Positions 7,131 through 16,778 of a stretch of DNA of 64,000 nt are shown piece after piece (position 1 is the stretch's first letter; each line of letters starts with the position of its first letter). The notes below the pieces were generated by a model that was not told the DNA's origin, searched no databases, and saw only the letters and a list, made by a program, of their open reading frames with translations. This DNA is from Cryobacterium suzukii (GTDB lineage Bacteria > Actinomycetota > Actinomycetes > Actinomycetales > Microbacteriaceae). Made by a program: the position numbers and the translations under genes. The DNA lies in contig NZ_SOHJ01000009.1 of NCBI RefSeq assembly GCF_004403185.1, positions 150,612 to 214,611 on the forward strand, given 5' to 3'.

Positions 7131-9086
7131 TCAGCGGTAGGGCGGCGGACTGGGCGCGTCGGGATCGCGCTGCAGCCAGCTGTTGTCGAGCAGCGGAGGT
7201 ACCGCGGCGAGACGTTTGAGCGCGGCCTGTACCTCGTCGGCGTACAGCTGGCCTCCGGTTGGGCCGGGATGGACGTGATCGCCGGCCAGCAGGTCGAGCC
7301 GCCCCGCGATAGTGTCGTGCCAGTTCGCGAGCTCGACCCGGCGGTTACCCGCTGCGAAGTCGGCGAGTGTGGCGTTGACTTCGGCGGTCCAATCGCGTTC
7401 GGCGTAGGCGTTCACGAGCACAAGCTGCCGGTCTGGCCCGAGGATACGCAGAATCCCGGTGAGTTCGTCGGTCGTGATCGGTCCGTTGGTGCCGAGCCCA
7501 ATCACCACAACCGGCTGCAGTTGGCCTGCCGCCTTGAGTGCCACCAATATGTCGTCTGCGGAATACATCCCGCGGGAGACCGAGGCGTCAACGGTCATGC
7601 CCGCAAACGTGGCCTGTAATTCCGGCGCCGAGGCGAGCATTACCGAGTCGCCGATGGCCGTGATCGGGCTCTCGGTCAGGGCGGGAACCCCTGCGGCCAG
7701 CCGCGCTGCCTCGGTGGCCGCAGCCTGCGCGACGGCCCGCGCCGCAGCATCCATTGCCCGCTGACCCCGTTCGATGCGCAGTTGCGCTGAGGTCTGCGCT
7801 GGCGCTGCGACAACGGCGCCCGTGGTGCCGCCGACCAGCAGCAGCGATAAGGCGGTCGTCGCCGCAACCAGGCGGCGGCGGTGGGTGGGCCCGGTCCACA
7901 GCGCAACGATTTGACGGATGCTGCCGCGCACGCCGACTCGCCGGATCGGCAATTCCAGCCAACGGTAGGACATACCGGCCATGGCGAGGGTGATGACCGT
8001 GGAGACCAGTCCGATCGGCAGCAGGCTGCCGGCCGGGGACGACGCCGGCCAGAGCAACTGCACCAGCACGAGCACCGGCCAGTGCCACAGGTAGATGCCA
8101 TAGGAACGCTCACCGAGGTAGCGCAGCGGGGCCGCGTCGAGCAGTCGCCCGAACTGGCCGCCGCGCACGCCCGCCCAGATGGCGACGGCCGTGGCCAGGC
8201 TCACCGCGACGAGGCCGCCACGATAGGTGGCGGTGCCGTCTTCCGGCAGCCAGAGGGCGAACGCGACAATCGCCAGTACGGCCGCGCCGCCGAGCCATGG
8301 TCGCAGCCGGGGCAGCTCGTTGCGCTGCCCGCTCGGGCGGCGCAACAGCAGGGCCAGGGCGGCACCGGCGAACAGCCCGAAGCTGTGCGTGTCGGAGCCG
8401 TAGTAGACCCGGGTAGGGTCAGCTCCGGGCTGGTACAGCAGGCCCATCCACAGGGCCGACGCGACGAACAGCGTGGTGACCAGGGCTAGCCGCAGGCGCG
8501 CGCGACGAATCAGCAGCACGGCCAGCAGCAGCAGTGGCCAGACCAGGTAGAACTGTTCCTCCACGGCAAGCGACCACAGGTTGCGCAGCAGTGGCGGTTG
8601 GTTGGCGCTGAAATAGCTCGCGTCGCCCGCGATTGATACCCAGTTGTAGCCGAAGGTTGTGGCCCCCACCAGTTGCGCGCCGAGGCCGACGAGGACATCG
8701 CCGCCGATCAGGAAAGCGATGGTGCAGCTAAACAGGACGACCGGAATGAGTGGGGGTACCAATCGGCGGGCACGCCGCTGCCAGAACCGGCGCAGGGAGA
8801 TGCGCCCGGTGCGGGTGTGCTCAGAAACGAGCAGACCGGTGATCAGAAAACCACTGATCACGAAGAAAACGTCGACGCCGATGAAGCCGCCCGGCAACGT
8901 CGCCGGAAAGAAATGGTAGATCGCGACGGCGATGACGGCGAGGGCGCGCAAGCCGTCGAGGCCGGCCAGGCGACCCGTGCGCGGGAAGTTTTCCGGCCCC
9001 AGCACCGGCGTGTTCGCGGGTCCGATTGTCAAGGTCGTCGACCGAGTCCTCCCGGTGAACGGGAACAAACGCGGGGAGCGGGTCAT
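7131..9086 (-). CDS. OafA/YrhL-type membrane acyltransferase with C-terminal SGNH domain
   Basis: About 651 residues. Residues ~40-390 form an acyltransferase-3 domain with about ten transmembrane helices, beginning LDGLRALAVIAVAIYHFFP, which holds the catalytic His, and including FIGVDVFFVISGFLITGLL. A further helix leads to an extracytoplasmic SGNH hydrolase-like domain with GDSVMLA, GLGTNG and a C-terminal DHVHPG (Ser, Asn and Asp-His positions). Such proteins O-acetylate cell-wall or exopolysaccharide sugars outside the membrane. The true substrate is unknown. ATG 9086 is preferred to a TTG two codons upstream; neither has a clear ribosome binding site. No linked polysaccharide genes. Confidence 0.85.
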   Translation of the reverse strand: MTRSPRLFPFTGRTRSTTLTIGPANTPVLGPENFPRTGRLAGLDGLRALAVIAVAIYHFFPATLPGGFIGVDVFFVISGFLITGLLVSEHTRTGRISLRRFWQRRARRLVPPLIPVVLFSCTIAFLIGGDVLVGLGAQLVGATTFGYNWVSIAGDASYFSANQPPLLRNLWSLAVEEQFYLVWPLLLLAVLLIRRARLRLALVTTLFVASALWMGLLYQPGADPTRVYYGSDTHSFGLFAGAALALLLRRPSGQRNELPRLRPWLGGAAVLAIVAFALWLPEDGTATYRGGLVAVSLATAVAIWAGVRGGQFGRLLDAAPLRYLGERSYGIYLWHWPVLVLVQLLWPASSPAGSLLPIGLVSTVITLAMAGMSYRWLELPIRRVGVRGSIRQIVALWTGPTHRRRLVAATTALSLLLVGGTTGAVVAAPAQTSAQLRIERGQRAMDAAARAVAQAAATEAARLAAGVPALTESPITAIGDSVMLASAPELQATFAGMTVDASVSRGMYSADDILVALKAAGQLQPVVVIGLGTNGPITTDELTGILRILGPDRQLVLVNAYAERDWTAEVNATLADFAAGNRRVELANWHDTIAGRLDLLAGDHVHPGPTGGQLYADEVQAALKRLAAVPPLLDNSWLQRDPDAPSPPPYR

Positions 9087-9165
9087 GGGCAATACGGGGT
9101 TTCTTTGGCACTCATTATGGGGGTGGGCCGAGGGCCGGTTTCAACGATAACCCGAGCGCGCCGCC

Positions 9166-9171
9166 TAGGCT
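9166..9171 (+). promoter_or_regulatory. -10 box of truA, probably leaderless
   Basis: TAGGCT stands 7 bases before GTG 9179, with no ribosome binding site in between. Confidence 0.5.
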
Positions 9172-9178
9172 TACCCTC

Positions 9179-10129
9179 GTGAATCTTTTCGTGCCCCGCG
9201 CCGCGAATGCAGCGCTGGGCTCCACGCGCATCCGCCTTGACCTCGCCTACGACGGCACCGATTTTACCGGTTGGGCCCGCCAGCCGGGCTTTCGCACCGT
9301 TCAAGCCGACATCGAAAATGGGCTTGCCGGCATTCTGCAAAGTTTTCCTCCGCATCCCACGCTCATCGTTGCCGGCCGAACGGATGCCGGGGTGCACGCC
9401 CGCGGTCAGGTCGCCCACTTCGACCTCACCGCCGAACAGGCCCACTCCCTGGTGCGCATCCAACGTGGAACCGGAAACCGCCCGCCGGTCGACCTCGGCA
9501 CCGCCGTGCTGCGCCGCCTCGGTGGAATCCTCGTCACCAAACCCGACATCGTGCTGCGCCGCGCCACGGTCGTGCCAGGCGGCTTCGATGCCCGGTTCTC
9601 GGCTCTGTGGCGCCGTTACGAGTACCGCATTGCCGACCCCAAGGGCCTGCACGACCCCCAGCAGCGCATGCGCACGACGTGGCATCCGTTTAAGCTCGAC
9701 CTCGCCGCGATGGACGCCGCAGCGGCGACCCTGGTGGGTCTGCACGACTTCGCCGCGTACTGCAAGCCGCGGCCGGGAGCTACGACCATTCGAACCGTGC
9801 AGGACTTTCGTTGGCACCGCGACGACGACGGATTGGTCATTGCCAGCATCAAAGCGGATGCCTTCTGCCACAGCATGGTGCGCGCCATGGTCGGTGCCTG
9901 CGTGGCAGTGGGGGAGGGGCGCCTCGACGGCAGTACCCTCGCGCATCTGCATTTCGACAAGCACCGCATCAGCGCGTTCAAGGTGATGCAGGCGCACGGC
10001 CTCACCCTCATCGACGTCGGTTACCCCGATGACGCTTCATTGGCGCAGCGTGCCAGCGACACGCGCAACCGGCGCTCACTGCCGACGGCTGTCCAAGTTG
10101 CGTCGGAGGTCGGAGCCGACTATCGTTGA
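9179..10129 (+). CDS. truA: tRNA pseudouridine(38-40) synthase TruA
   Basis: Isomerises uridines 38-40 of the anticodon stem-loop. The 316-residue protein has DGTDFTGWARQPG at 25-37 and the catalytic Asp, D69, in GRTDAGVHARGQVAHF. The C-terminal half contains FCHSMVRAMVGACVAVGEGR, also typical. The length is above the usual ~270 residues because of an insert around residues 95-125 and a short C-terminal tail. Its last codons contain the promoter of rplM, so truA and the rplM-rpsI operon are physically linked, as they commonly are in actinobacteria. GTG 9179 is set by the leaderless -10 box. Confidence 0.95.
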   Translation: MNLFVPRAANAALGSTRIRLDLAYDGTDFTGWARQPGFRTVQADIENGLAGILQSFPPHPTLIVAGRTDAGVHARGQVAHFDLTAEQAHSLVRIQRGTGNRPPVDLGTAVLRRLGGILVTKPDIVLRRATVVPGGFDARFSALWRRYEYRIADPKGLHDPQQRMRTTWHPFKLDLAAMDAAAATLVGLHDFAAYCKPRPGATTIRTVQDFRWHRDDDGLVIASIKADAFCHSMVRAMVGACVAVGEGRLDGSTLAHLHFDKHRISAFKVMQAHGLTLIDVGYPDDASLAQRASDTRNRRSLPTAVQVASEVGADYR

Positions 10130-10142
10130 CCCTTGGTGTCTG
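10098..10142 (+). promoter_or_regulatory. rplM-rpsI promoter inside the 3' end of truA
   Basis: -35 TTGCGT (10098-10103), a 17-base spacer, and -10 TATCGT (10121-10126). The following TGACCCTTGGTGTCTG (10127-10142) matches the block after the infA promoter at 15 of 16 positions. This leaves a leader of about 130 bases before rplM. I see no known riboswitch in it. Confidence 0.6.
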
Positions 10143-10261
10143 TGCGTTGCAGCGCGGCACCCGAACGTGAGCCCTCCATCGACAGTGTTCTCATCACGCG
10201 AACACGCCCGGAGCGGGATTCACGAACACCTCCGTTCGAAAAAGAAGAAAGCAGCACAACA

Positions 10262-10708
10262 GTGACGCGCACTTACACCCCCAAGGCAAGCGAACTCCAG
10301 CACGACTGGGTTGTCATCGATGCCACCGATATCGTTCTCGGACGTCTGGCCAGCCACGCGGCAATCCTGCTGCGCGGCAAGCACAAGGCCACTTTCTCCC
10401 CGCACATGGACGGTGGCGACTTCGTCATCATCGTCAACGCCGAGAAGGTTGCCCTCACCGGCAAGAAGCTCGACCTGAAGATCGCTTACCGCCACTCGGG
10501 TTACCCGGGCGGCCTCACGGCGACCAACTACTCCGAGATGCTCGAGAAGCACCCGACCCGTGCGGTTGAAAAAGCGATTCGCGGCATGCTGCCGAAGAAC
10601 TCGCTCGGTCGCGCCCAGCTCACCAAGCTGAAGGTTTACGCCGGCCCTGAGCACCCGCACTCCGCTCAGCAGCCCACGCCGTACACCCTCAGCCAGGTCG
10701 CGCAGTAG
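10262..10708 (+). CDS. rplM: 50S ribosomal protein L13
   Basis: Early-assembly large-subunit protein. The 148 residues start at GTG 10262 ([20 protein letters not shown]), since the upstream in-frame extension has no family similarity. Family segments seen are [36 protein letters not shown] and [18 protein letters not shown]. The purine run AAGAAAG before the start may act as a weak ribosome binding site. It forms a two-gene operon with rpsI, the conserved pairing, with a 50-base spacer. Confidence 0.96.
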   Translation: MTRTYTPKASELQHDWVVIDATDIVLGRLASHAAILLRGKHKATFSPHMDGGDFVIIVNAEKVALTGKKLDLKIAYRHSGYPGGLTATNYSEMLEKHPTRAVEKAIRGMLPKNSLGRAQLTKLKVYAGPEHPHSAQQPTPYTLSQVAQ

Positions 10709-10758
10709 CGCCGGCAACCAGACTTCTCGACTCTTAGACAAAAAGGATTCCCATCATC

Positions 10759-11244
10759 GTGGCGAAGATCGCAGACCAGATTGACCAGGCTCCGGAGAGC
10801 TACTCCACCGAGACTCCGGCCGAAACCGCAACCAAGGCGCCCCGCGCCGTTCTCAACGTTCCCGGCGCAGCCGTCGGCCGTCGCAAGCAGGCCATCGCCC
10901 GCGTGCGCATCGTCCCCGGCTCCGGCACGATCGTTGTCAACGGCCGCGAGTTCGCCGACTACTTCCCGAACAAGCTGCACCAGCAGCTGATCAACGACCC
11001 GTTTAAGGTTCTTGACCTGCTCGGCTCGTACGATGTCATCGCCCGCATCACCGGTGGTGGCCCGTCCGGCCAGGCCGGCGCGCTTCGCCTCGGCATTGCA
11101 CGCTCGCTCAACCTGATCGACGAAGAGAACAACCGCGCCATCCTCAAGAAGAACGGCTTCCTCAGCCGCGACGCTCGAGTCAAGGAGCGCAAGAAGGCCG
11201 GACTCAAGAAGGCCCGTAAGGCGCCTCAGTTCAGCAAGCGCTAA
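10759..11244 (+). CDS. rpsI: 30S ribosomal protein S9
   Basis: Small-subunit head protein whose C-terminal tail touches the P-site tRNA anticodon. The 161 residues comprise an N-terminal extension of about 35 residues common in actinobacteria, then [38 protein letters not shown] and a basic tail ending [11 protein letters not shown] 10759 is preceded by AAAAAGGA. glmM starts 19 bases after its stop and may share the transcript. Confidence 0.96.
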   Translation: MAKIADQIDQAPESYSTETPAETATKAPRAVLNVPGAAVGRRKQAIARVRIVPGSGTIVVNGREFADYFPNKLHQQLINDPFKVLDLLGSYDVIARITGGGPSGQAGALRLGIARSLNLIDEENNRAILKKNGFLSRDARVKERKKAGLKKARKAPQFSKR

Positions 11245-11263
11245 CCGGATAGCCGACGACGAT

Positions 11264-12625
11264 ATGACTCGTCTGTTCGGCACGGACGGCGTTCGGGGCC
11301 TGGCCAACCGTGATCTCACGGCTGGCCTGGCCCTGAGCCTTGCCCAGGCCAGCGCCGCCGTTCTCACCACGGGGCGTCGCGCCCAGGCACGGCTCGCCGC
11401 CGACCAGCGGCCCGTTGCCGTGGTCGCCCGTGATCCGCGAATTTCCGGTGAGTTCCTCACCGCTGCCGTATCGGCCGGACTGGCCTCGAGCGGTGTCGAC
11501 GTGCTCGACGCCGGGGTCATTCCCACGCCCGCCGCAGCCTTCCTGATCAACGACATCGGCGCCGACTTCGGTGTGATGATTTCTGCCTCACACAACGCCG
11601 CGCCCGATAACGGCATCAAGATCTTCGCCTTTGGCGGAACCAAACTTCCCGACGACGTCGAGGACCGTATCGAGTCCTACATCGGACGCGACACCCTCAT
11701 GCCGATCGCCGGCGACGTCGGACGCATCCGTCGTTTTGCCGATGCTGAAGACCGCTACGTGGTGCACCTGCTCACGACGCTTCCGCACCGCCTCGATGGC
11801 ATTCACGTCGTGCTCGACTGCGCCCACGGCGCCGCCGCCGGCGTCTCACCGCAGGTGTTCACGGATGCCGGTGCTCGCCTCACCGTGATCGGCGCTGACC
11901 CCGACGGTCTCAACATCAACGACGGCGTGGGGTCGACCCACCTCGACAACCTCGCCAAGGCCGTGCTCGAACACGGTGCCGACGTCGGAATCGCCCACGA
12001 CGGTGATGCCGACCGGTGCCTCGCGGTTGACCACGACGGCAACATCGTCGACGGCGACCAGATCATGGCGATTCTCGCCGTGTCGATGGCCGAACGCGGA
12101 GTGCTGAAAGACCGCACGCTCGTGGCGACCGTCATGAGCAACCTCGGCTTGCGCAAGGCGATGGCGGCCAACGACATCACCGTGGTGCAGACCAAGGTCG
12201 GCGACCGGTACGTGCTCGAAGAACTCAACGCCCACGGGTATTCGCTCGGCGGCGAACAGTCCGGTCACGTCATCATGACCAAGTTCGCCACCACGGGCGA
12301 CGGCATCCTCACCGGGTTGCACCTCGTGGCCGAAATGGCGCGCACCGGTAAGACGCTCGCCGAACTGGCGTCCGTTATGACGGTGTACCCGCAGATTCTG
12401 GTAAACGTGCGCGGTGTCAACCACACGGGTCTCGGCGCCGATGACGTCATCGCGCAGGCGGTACTCGCTGCTGAAGCCGAACTCGGCGACACGGGTCGTG
12501 TGCTGCTGCGCCCCTCCGGCACCGAGCCGATGGTACGGGTCATGGTGGAAGCGGCCGAACAGGCCACCGCCGACCGTCTGGCGAACTCCCTCGCTGACGT
12601 AGTGCGCGAGCGCCTGCCCCTCTAG
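11264..12625 (+). CDS. glmM: Phosphoglucosamine mutase
   Basis: Converts glucosamine-6-phosphate to glucosamine-1-phosphate for UDP-GlcNAc and peptidoglycan. The 453 residues open with [12 protein letters not shown], carry the phospho-serine loop [12 protein letters not shown] (catalytic S109), the Mg-binding DGDADRC and the phosphate-binding [12 protein letters not shown] near the end. It sits just after rpsI, and its pathway partner glmS is about 7 kb further on. Downstream lies a cluster of long palindromes and then the convergent amylase-pullulanase gene. Confidence 0.96.
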   Translation: MTRLFGTDGVRGLANRDLTAGLALSLAQASAAVLTTGRRAQARLAADQRPVAVVARDPRISGEFLTAAVSAGLASSGVDVLDAGVIPTPAAAFLINDIGADFGVMISASHNAAPDNGIKIFAFGGTKLPDDVEDRIESYIGRDTLMPIAGDVGRIRRFADAEDRYVVHLLTTLPHRLDGIHVVLDCAHGAAAGVSPQVFTDAGARLTVIGADPDGLNINDGVGSTHLDNLAKAVLEHGADVGIAHDGDADRCLAVDHDGNIVDGDQIMAILAVSMAERGVLKDRTLVATVMSNLGLRKAMAANDITVVQTKVGDRYVLEELNAHGYSLGGEQSGHVIMTKFATTGDGILTGLHLVAEMARTGKTLAELASVMTVYPQILVNVRGVNHTGLGADDVIAQAVLAAEAELGDTGRVLLRPSGTEPMVRVMVEAAEQATADRLANSLADVVRERLPL

Positions 12626-12631
12626 CCCTAC

Positions 12632-12778
12632 TGGACGGGGCCCGGGCCCCGTCCATGGGCCCAGTCTATAAACTGGGCCAGAGGACGGGGCCCAGGCCCC
12701 GTCCAAACACGGCGCGCGCTTACGTGGGGGGCAGACCTCGCGCGACAGACCATCGGGTACGCTCCGGGCCCGGAGCGT
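12632..12778. repeat. Cluster of four palindromes between glmM and the amylase-pullulanase gene
   Basis: Palindrome 1 (12632-12655) is a perfect 24-mer with arm TGGACGGGGCCC. Palindrome 2 (12658-12679) has 8-base arms GGCCCAGT/ACTGGGCC. Palindrome 3 (12683-12704) repeats the 22-base core of palindrome 1 with one change. Palindrome 4 (12759-12778) is ACGCTCCGGGCCCGGAGCGT, perfect over 20 bases. No U-tract follows any of them. The arrangement of two near-identical palindromes flanking a third recalls REP/BIME elements. It lies between convergent genes and could stop transcription from both sides. Confidence 0.75.
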
Positions 12779-12803
12779 GAGTGCGACGCCAGCCCGCTCC
12801 CGG

Positions 12804-15800
12804 CTACTTCCCCCGCTTCTTCTGGTCGTCAACGAGCACCGCCACGGTGCGGGCAGGCACGGTGACCGTGCCGGATGCCCGGTCCCAGGTGGTGGTCTTG
12901 ACCACGGCATCCGTGCCATTGGCCTGGATGCTGCTGAGCGTGTAGGTCATGCCGGCCAGGTCCGGCACGGTGATCGTCTGCGGCTCGGGGCTCGCGTTGA
13001 ACACAGTGATCAGCCCGTCGAGGCTGCAATCGACATCCGTGCCGACGGTGTCGTCGATGCGCATGACGATGACACCGGGGATGGCGGTAGGTCCGCTGGC
13101 CGGGAAGCTCAGCTTCCGCGTGATGAGCGTGGCATCACCGAGCCGGAACAGCTCGATCGACTGCTTGAGCCGAAGCAGGTCCTTGGCCTGGCTCGACGCC
13201 GCGGCGATGTCGGCCGGTGTCGGCACGAGAGCCGGGTTTTCCAGCAACGGGCGCTGGATGTCCCACTTGTCTTCGTTGGAGCCCGCCGACGGCAGCCCCA
13301 CCCCGAAGTTGTTCGTCTGGCCGGTCCAATCGAGGCGGTTGAACCAGTCGCCGGCGTTGTAGCTATCCCGGTCGAGGGACTTGGAGCGCAGCAGATCGGT
13401 GCCGGCGTGCCAGAGCGACGGAGCCTGGGACAGGGTCGCGGTCGCCAGGGAGAGGGTGTTCATCCGCACGCGGTCGGTCATCGCCGAGTCGGCCGGCATC
13501 TTGAGGGCGAGAAGGTCGAAGAGCGTCTCGTTGTCGTGCGCGTCGACGTAGTTGATGACCTCGGCCGGCTGGTCGGCATACCCGGCCGGTGACCCGTTGT
13601 AGCCCATTTCGTCGCCGCGCTTGACGGTTCCGTCGGCGGTCACGAAGCTGAAGTCCCGCAGATTCGCGGCCAGTCCGAGTCGCACGAGGTCGCTGGCCTG
13701 GGTCAGCTGCTCGAGCGCCTGCTCTGGCGTGCCGTTGATGGCCGCACCGTTTGGGTCGGTGCCGAGACCGGTGCCGAAACCCTGCTGCTGCACAGTACTG
13801 CCATCGACGGGGCTGCCGCCGTGCACGGCGTCACGCAGTCGGTCGTTGAAGGTACCGATGCCGGTGCCGCCGAGCTGACCCTGCGTTGCCTGCTCGAACA
13901 GGGCGTTGTCGGCTACCTCGCCGAAGTTCCAGCCCTCGCCGTAGAGGTAGATCGCCTTGCCGTCGACGCCGTCCTTCTTCTCGGTGAGCTGGTTGAGGGC
14001 CGCCCGCACCGCAAGCAGGTTGGCCGTGGAGTGGTGCCCCATGAGGTCGAACCGAAAACCGTCGACCTTGTATTCCCGGGCCCAGAGCACGGTCGAGTCG
14101 ACCATCAGCCGTTCGGCCATCTGGTGTTCGGTGGCCACGTTCTGACAGCAGGTTGACGTTTCGACCGCGCCGAGCGGGTTCAGCCGGTGGTAATAGCCCG
14201 GTACGACCCGATCGAGCACCGACGTGGCGGCCTGGCCGCTGGCGTTCGTATGGTTGAAGACCTTGTCAAGCACGACCTGCAGGCCGTCCTCGTGCAAGGC
14301 CCCGACCATGCCGCGGAACTCGGCCACTCGTGCCCCGCCGCGCGGGTTCACCGCGTACGAGCCCTCTGAGGCCTGGAAATGCAGCGGGTCGTATCCCCAG
14401 TTGAAGCCATCGGCGTCGGCCGTGGCTTGAATGCAGGCCTGCTGCTCGGGTGAGGCCGGACCGAACGATTCGAGGTCGCACGCAGGTAGGGCCTGCGCAG
14501 CGCGGTCTTCCTCGATGGTGGCGATGTCGAACGTCGGCAACAGGTGCACGGTGTTCAGCCCGGCATCCGCCAGCTCGGCCAGGTGCCTGGTACCGGCACT
14601 GTCCACATCGAATGCGCCATAGGTGCCGCGCAGGGCTTCGGGCACGGTCTCGTCGGAAATCGAGAAGTCCCGAACGTGCAGCTCGTAGATCGACCGGTCG
14701 ACGGGGTTGTTGATCGTGGGCGACTCGGCCTTCTCCCACTGCTTGGGCCGGTAGTCCTTGTTCGCGAGGTCGACGAACACCGATCGCGTGGAGTTGGTCG
14801 TCAGCGCCACCGAGTACGGGTCGGTGACCTGGTTCACTTCGATGGTGCCCGTGCTGGGTGCGAACACCGTCACTTCAAACATGAAGGATGCGTCGACCCA
14901 GTCCTTGGTGCCGATCGCCGACCAGGTGCCGTCCTTCTGGCGCTTGAGGGTGACCCGCTCGGGTTCGGCGGCATCGCCGGCGGTCCAGACGAGCAGGTCC
15001 ACCTTCTGCGCCGTCGGCGCCCATAGTGCGACGGTCGGCCGTTTCTTCGACCAGGTCACACCGAGCGTCGTGGAGGCCGCGGCATCCGCGTAGAGGTCAT
15101 CGAGCACGCCGGGCAGTTGCACCCCGGTGAGCGCGGTGAGCACCCCGTCGGATCCGGCCTGGCTGACCTGCAGCTGCGTGGTCAGTAGCCGCTCGACGGC
15201 GGCGCGGTTCGTGTCCACGGGTCGCAGCACTACGGAGTGCGCCAGTGCCGGGAACGACGACTTCTGCGCGTCGGTCAGGCCGGCCGCGTCGTAGGCGAGT
15301 TTCACGGTATCGCCGCCGGTCACTGCACCGTCTGCGAGCGTCAGCGTGGCGTCGGACGAGGAGTGCAGGGCGTAAACCAGGTCGGCGGGGTCGGCGTTGA
15401 CCGGCAGCAGGTCGCGCGGCCAGGCCAGCGTCTTGTCGTCGATCCACTGGGCCCGCTGGGCGCCGGTACCGGCCAGCGGTTGGCTGGCGGTCTCAATGGT
15501 GAGTACGTGGCTGGCCAGATCGTAGCTGAAGGCGGTCGCTTCTCCGTCGGTCACAGTGAAGCCGATGTTGGCGCCGTTCGGCGCGCCGTTCGCGCCGTAG
15601 TTCTCGTTCCAGCCGAGATTGTGCGCCACCTTGCCTTCGTAACTGCCGGTGGGCAGGCTGCTGGTGTTCCAGGTGAGGATGCCGTCACCGTCGACGTCCT
15701 GCAGCCACGTGGCGAGGCAGTCGGGTGTCCAGTCCGCGGGACATCCGGCCTCCTCCTGGAAGGAACCGGCGGCTACGACGATCGGGCCCTGCGCGGTGTT

Positions 15801-16778
15801 CTGGAAGAAGTTGTTGCGGGGGTCGAAGTAGAAGGTGACCGGTCCGCCAGGCGCGGTGAAGGAGACGTTCGAGCCGTTCGGCACGCCACCGGCCCCGTAG
15901 TTGATGTCCCAGGATCCGTTGATCGCGATCTTGTATTCGTAGGTTCCGGCCGGCAGATCGAAGGTGCCGGCGTAAATGCCGTCGGCGCGCTGGGTGAGCC
16001 TGGCTGCCTCGCAGCCGGGCTGCCAGTCGCCCGCACAGCCGATCTCCGAGTCCAGGTCACCGGCCACGGTGACGAGGTCGACGGCGGGCGCCGGGGTGCC
16101 CGTTTCGGCCAAGGTGACCGCGTTGCCGACGGATGCGAAGGTGGAGGCGGCCGCACGCTGGCCCGCAGCATCCGTGGTCACCGCCCGGTACTCAACCAGG
16201 GTGCCGTCGGCCAGACCGGCCGTGTCGTGGAAGACCCGGGGGGTGGTGTCCTCGGCGGTGCCGAGGGGGGTCCAGTCGGGCGAGCCGACAACGCGCCACG
16301 CGAAGCCGGTCTCGGCCCAAGTTGAGTCGTCGACCGTGGCGCCTACGGGTGACACTCCGGATACGCCGGCGCCAGCCATCGGGGCGGCGACCGTGATCGC
16401 GGTGGCGGCGGTGGGCGCCGTGACCGTGCGGTCGGCGACGAGCACGACCGACCCAAGCGCGGGTACGGTCACCTCGAGTTCACCGGTGGAGGTGGCGGTG
16501 GTAGCGGCTCCGGCTCCGTACAGCACTGAGAAGGCCGCGCTGTCGGTGAGGGTGGGAACAGTGACGGTCTTGGCTGCGGCGGAGTTGTTGACGGCGACGA
16601 GGTGTTCGATCTTCTCGGTGCGATCGACCCGGCTGAAGGCGTAGACGCCGGACCCGGTGTCGGCGTAGCGCTCGATCTGGGCGCCGGTGGCCAGGGCCGG
16701 GTGCGCCGTGCGGAGCGCGGACAGCGCGCTGATATGGGTGTACAGCGGAGCATCCGCATCGACCTGTCGACCGAACCC
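12804..16778 (-). CDS. Amylase-pullulanase, downstream (pullulanase) portion after the frameshift
   Basis: This frame is open from 16778 to TAG 12804-12806. It begins with the end of the amylase domain and its beta-sandwich (RYADTGSGVYAFSRVD), then two X25-type modules (GCAGDWQPGC and GCPADWTPDC). A CBM48-like region (RPTVALWAPTAQKVDLLVW) precedes the pullulanase barrel. The pullulanase signature FNWGYDP is at about 14390-14410. GH13 conserved regions are VLDKVFNHT, GFRFDLMGHH (nucleophile Asp), YLYGEGWNFG (acid Glu) and VDAHDNE. It should cleave alpha-1,6 links. The first in-frame GTG is 16526, but without the upstream part the protein has no signal peptide. Confidence 0.8.
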   Translation of the reverse strand, partial: GFGRQVDADAPLYTHISALSALRTAHPALATGAQIERYADTGSGVYAFSRVDRTEKIEHLVAVNNSAAAKTVTVPTLTDSAAFSVLYGAGAATTATSTGELEVTVPALGSVVLVADRTVTAPTAATAITVAAPMAGAGVSGVSPVGATVDDSTWAETGFAWRVVGSPDWTPLGTAEDTTPRVFHDTAGLADGTLVEYRAVTTDAAGQRAAASTFASVGNAVTLAETGTPAPAVDLVTVAGDLDSEIGCAGDWQPGCEAARLTQRADGIYAGTFDLPAGTYEYKIAINGSWDINYGAGGVPNGSNVSFTAPGGPVTFYFDPRNNFFQNTAQGPIVVAAGSFQEEAGCPADWTPDCLATWLQDVDGDGILTWNTSSLPTGSYEGKVAHNLGWNENYGANGAPNGANIGFTVTDGEATAFSYDLASHVLTIETASQPLAGTGAQRAQWIDDKTLAWPRDLLPVNADPADLVYALHSSSDATLTLADGAVTGGDTVKLAYDAAGLTDAQKSSFPALAHSVVLRPVDTNRAAVERLLTTQLQVSQAGSDGVLTALTGVQLPGVLDDLYADAAASTTLGVTWSKKRPTVALWAPTAQKVDLLVWTAGDAAEPERVTLKRQKDGTWSAIGTKDWVDASFMFEVTVFAPSTGTIEVNQVTDPYSVALTTNSTRSVFVDLANKDYRPKQWEKAESPTINNPVDRSIYELHVRDFSISDETVPEALRGTYGAFDVDSAGTRHLAELADAGLNTVHLLPTFDIATIEEDRAAQALPACDLESFGPASPEQQACIQATADADGFNWGYDPLHFQASEGSYAVNPRGGARVAEFRGMVGALHEDGLQVVLDKVFNHTNASGQAATSVLDRVVPGYYHRLNPLGAVETSTCCQNVATEHQMAERLMVDSTVLWAREYKVDGFRFDLMGHHSTANLLAVRAALNQLTEKKDGVDGKAIYLYGEGWNFGEVADNALFEQATQGQLGGTGIGTFNDRLRDAVHGGSPVDGSTVQQQGFGTGLGTDPNGAAINGTPEQALEQLTQASDLVRLGLAANLRDFSFVTADGTVKRGDEMGYNGSPAGYADQPAEVINYVDAHDNETLFDLLALKMPADSAMTDRVRMNTLSLATATLSQAPSLWHAGTDLLRSKSLDRDSYNAGDWFNRLDWTGQTNNFGVGLPSAGSNEDKWDIQRPLLENPALVPTPADIAAASSQAKDLLRLKQSIELFRLGDATLITRKLSFPASGPTAIPGVIVMRIDDTVGTDVDCSLDGLITVFNASPEPQTITVPDLAGMTYTLSSIQANGTDAVVKTTTWDRASGTVTVPARTVAVLVDDQKKRGK

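Noticed and set aside
16469..16526. Two overlapping separate genes for amylase and pullulanase
   Set aside because: The overlap is between out-of-frame tail and in-frame domain; domain continuity shows one gene with a frameshift.
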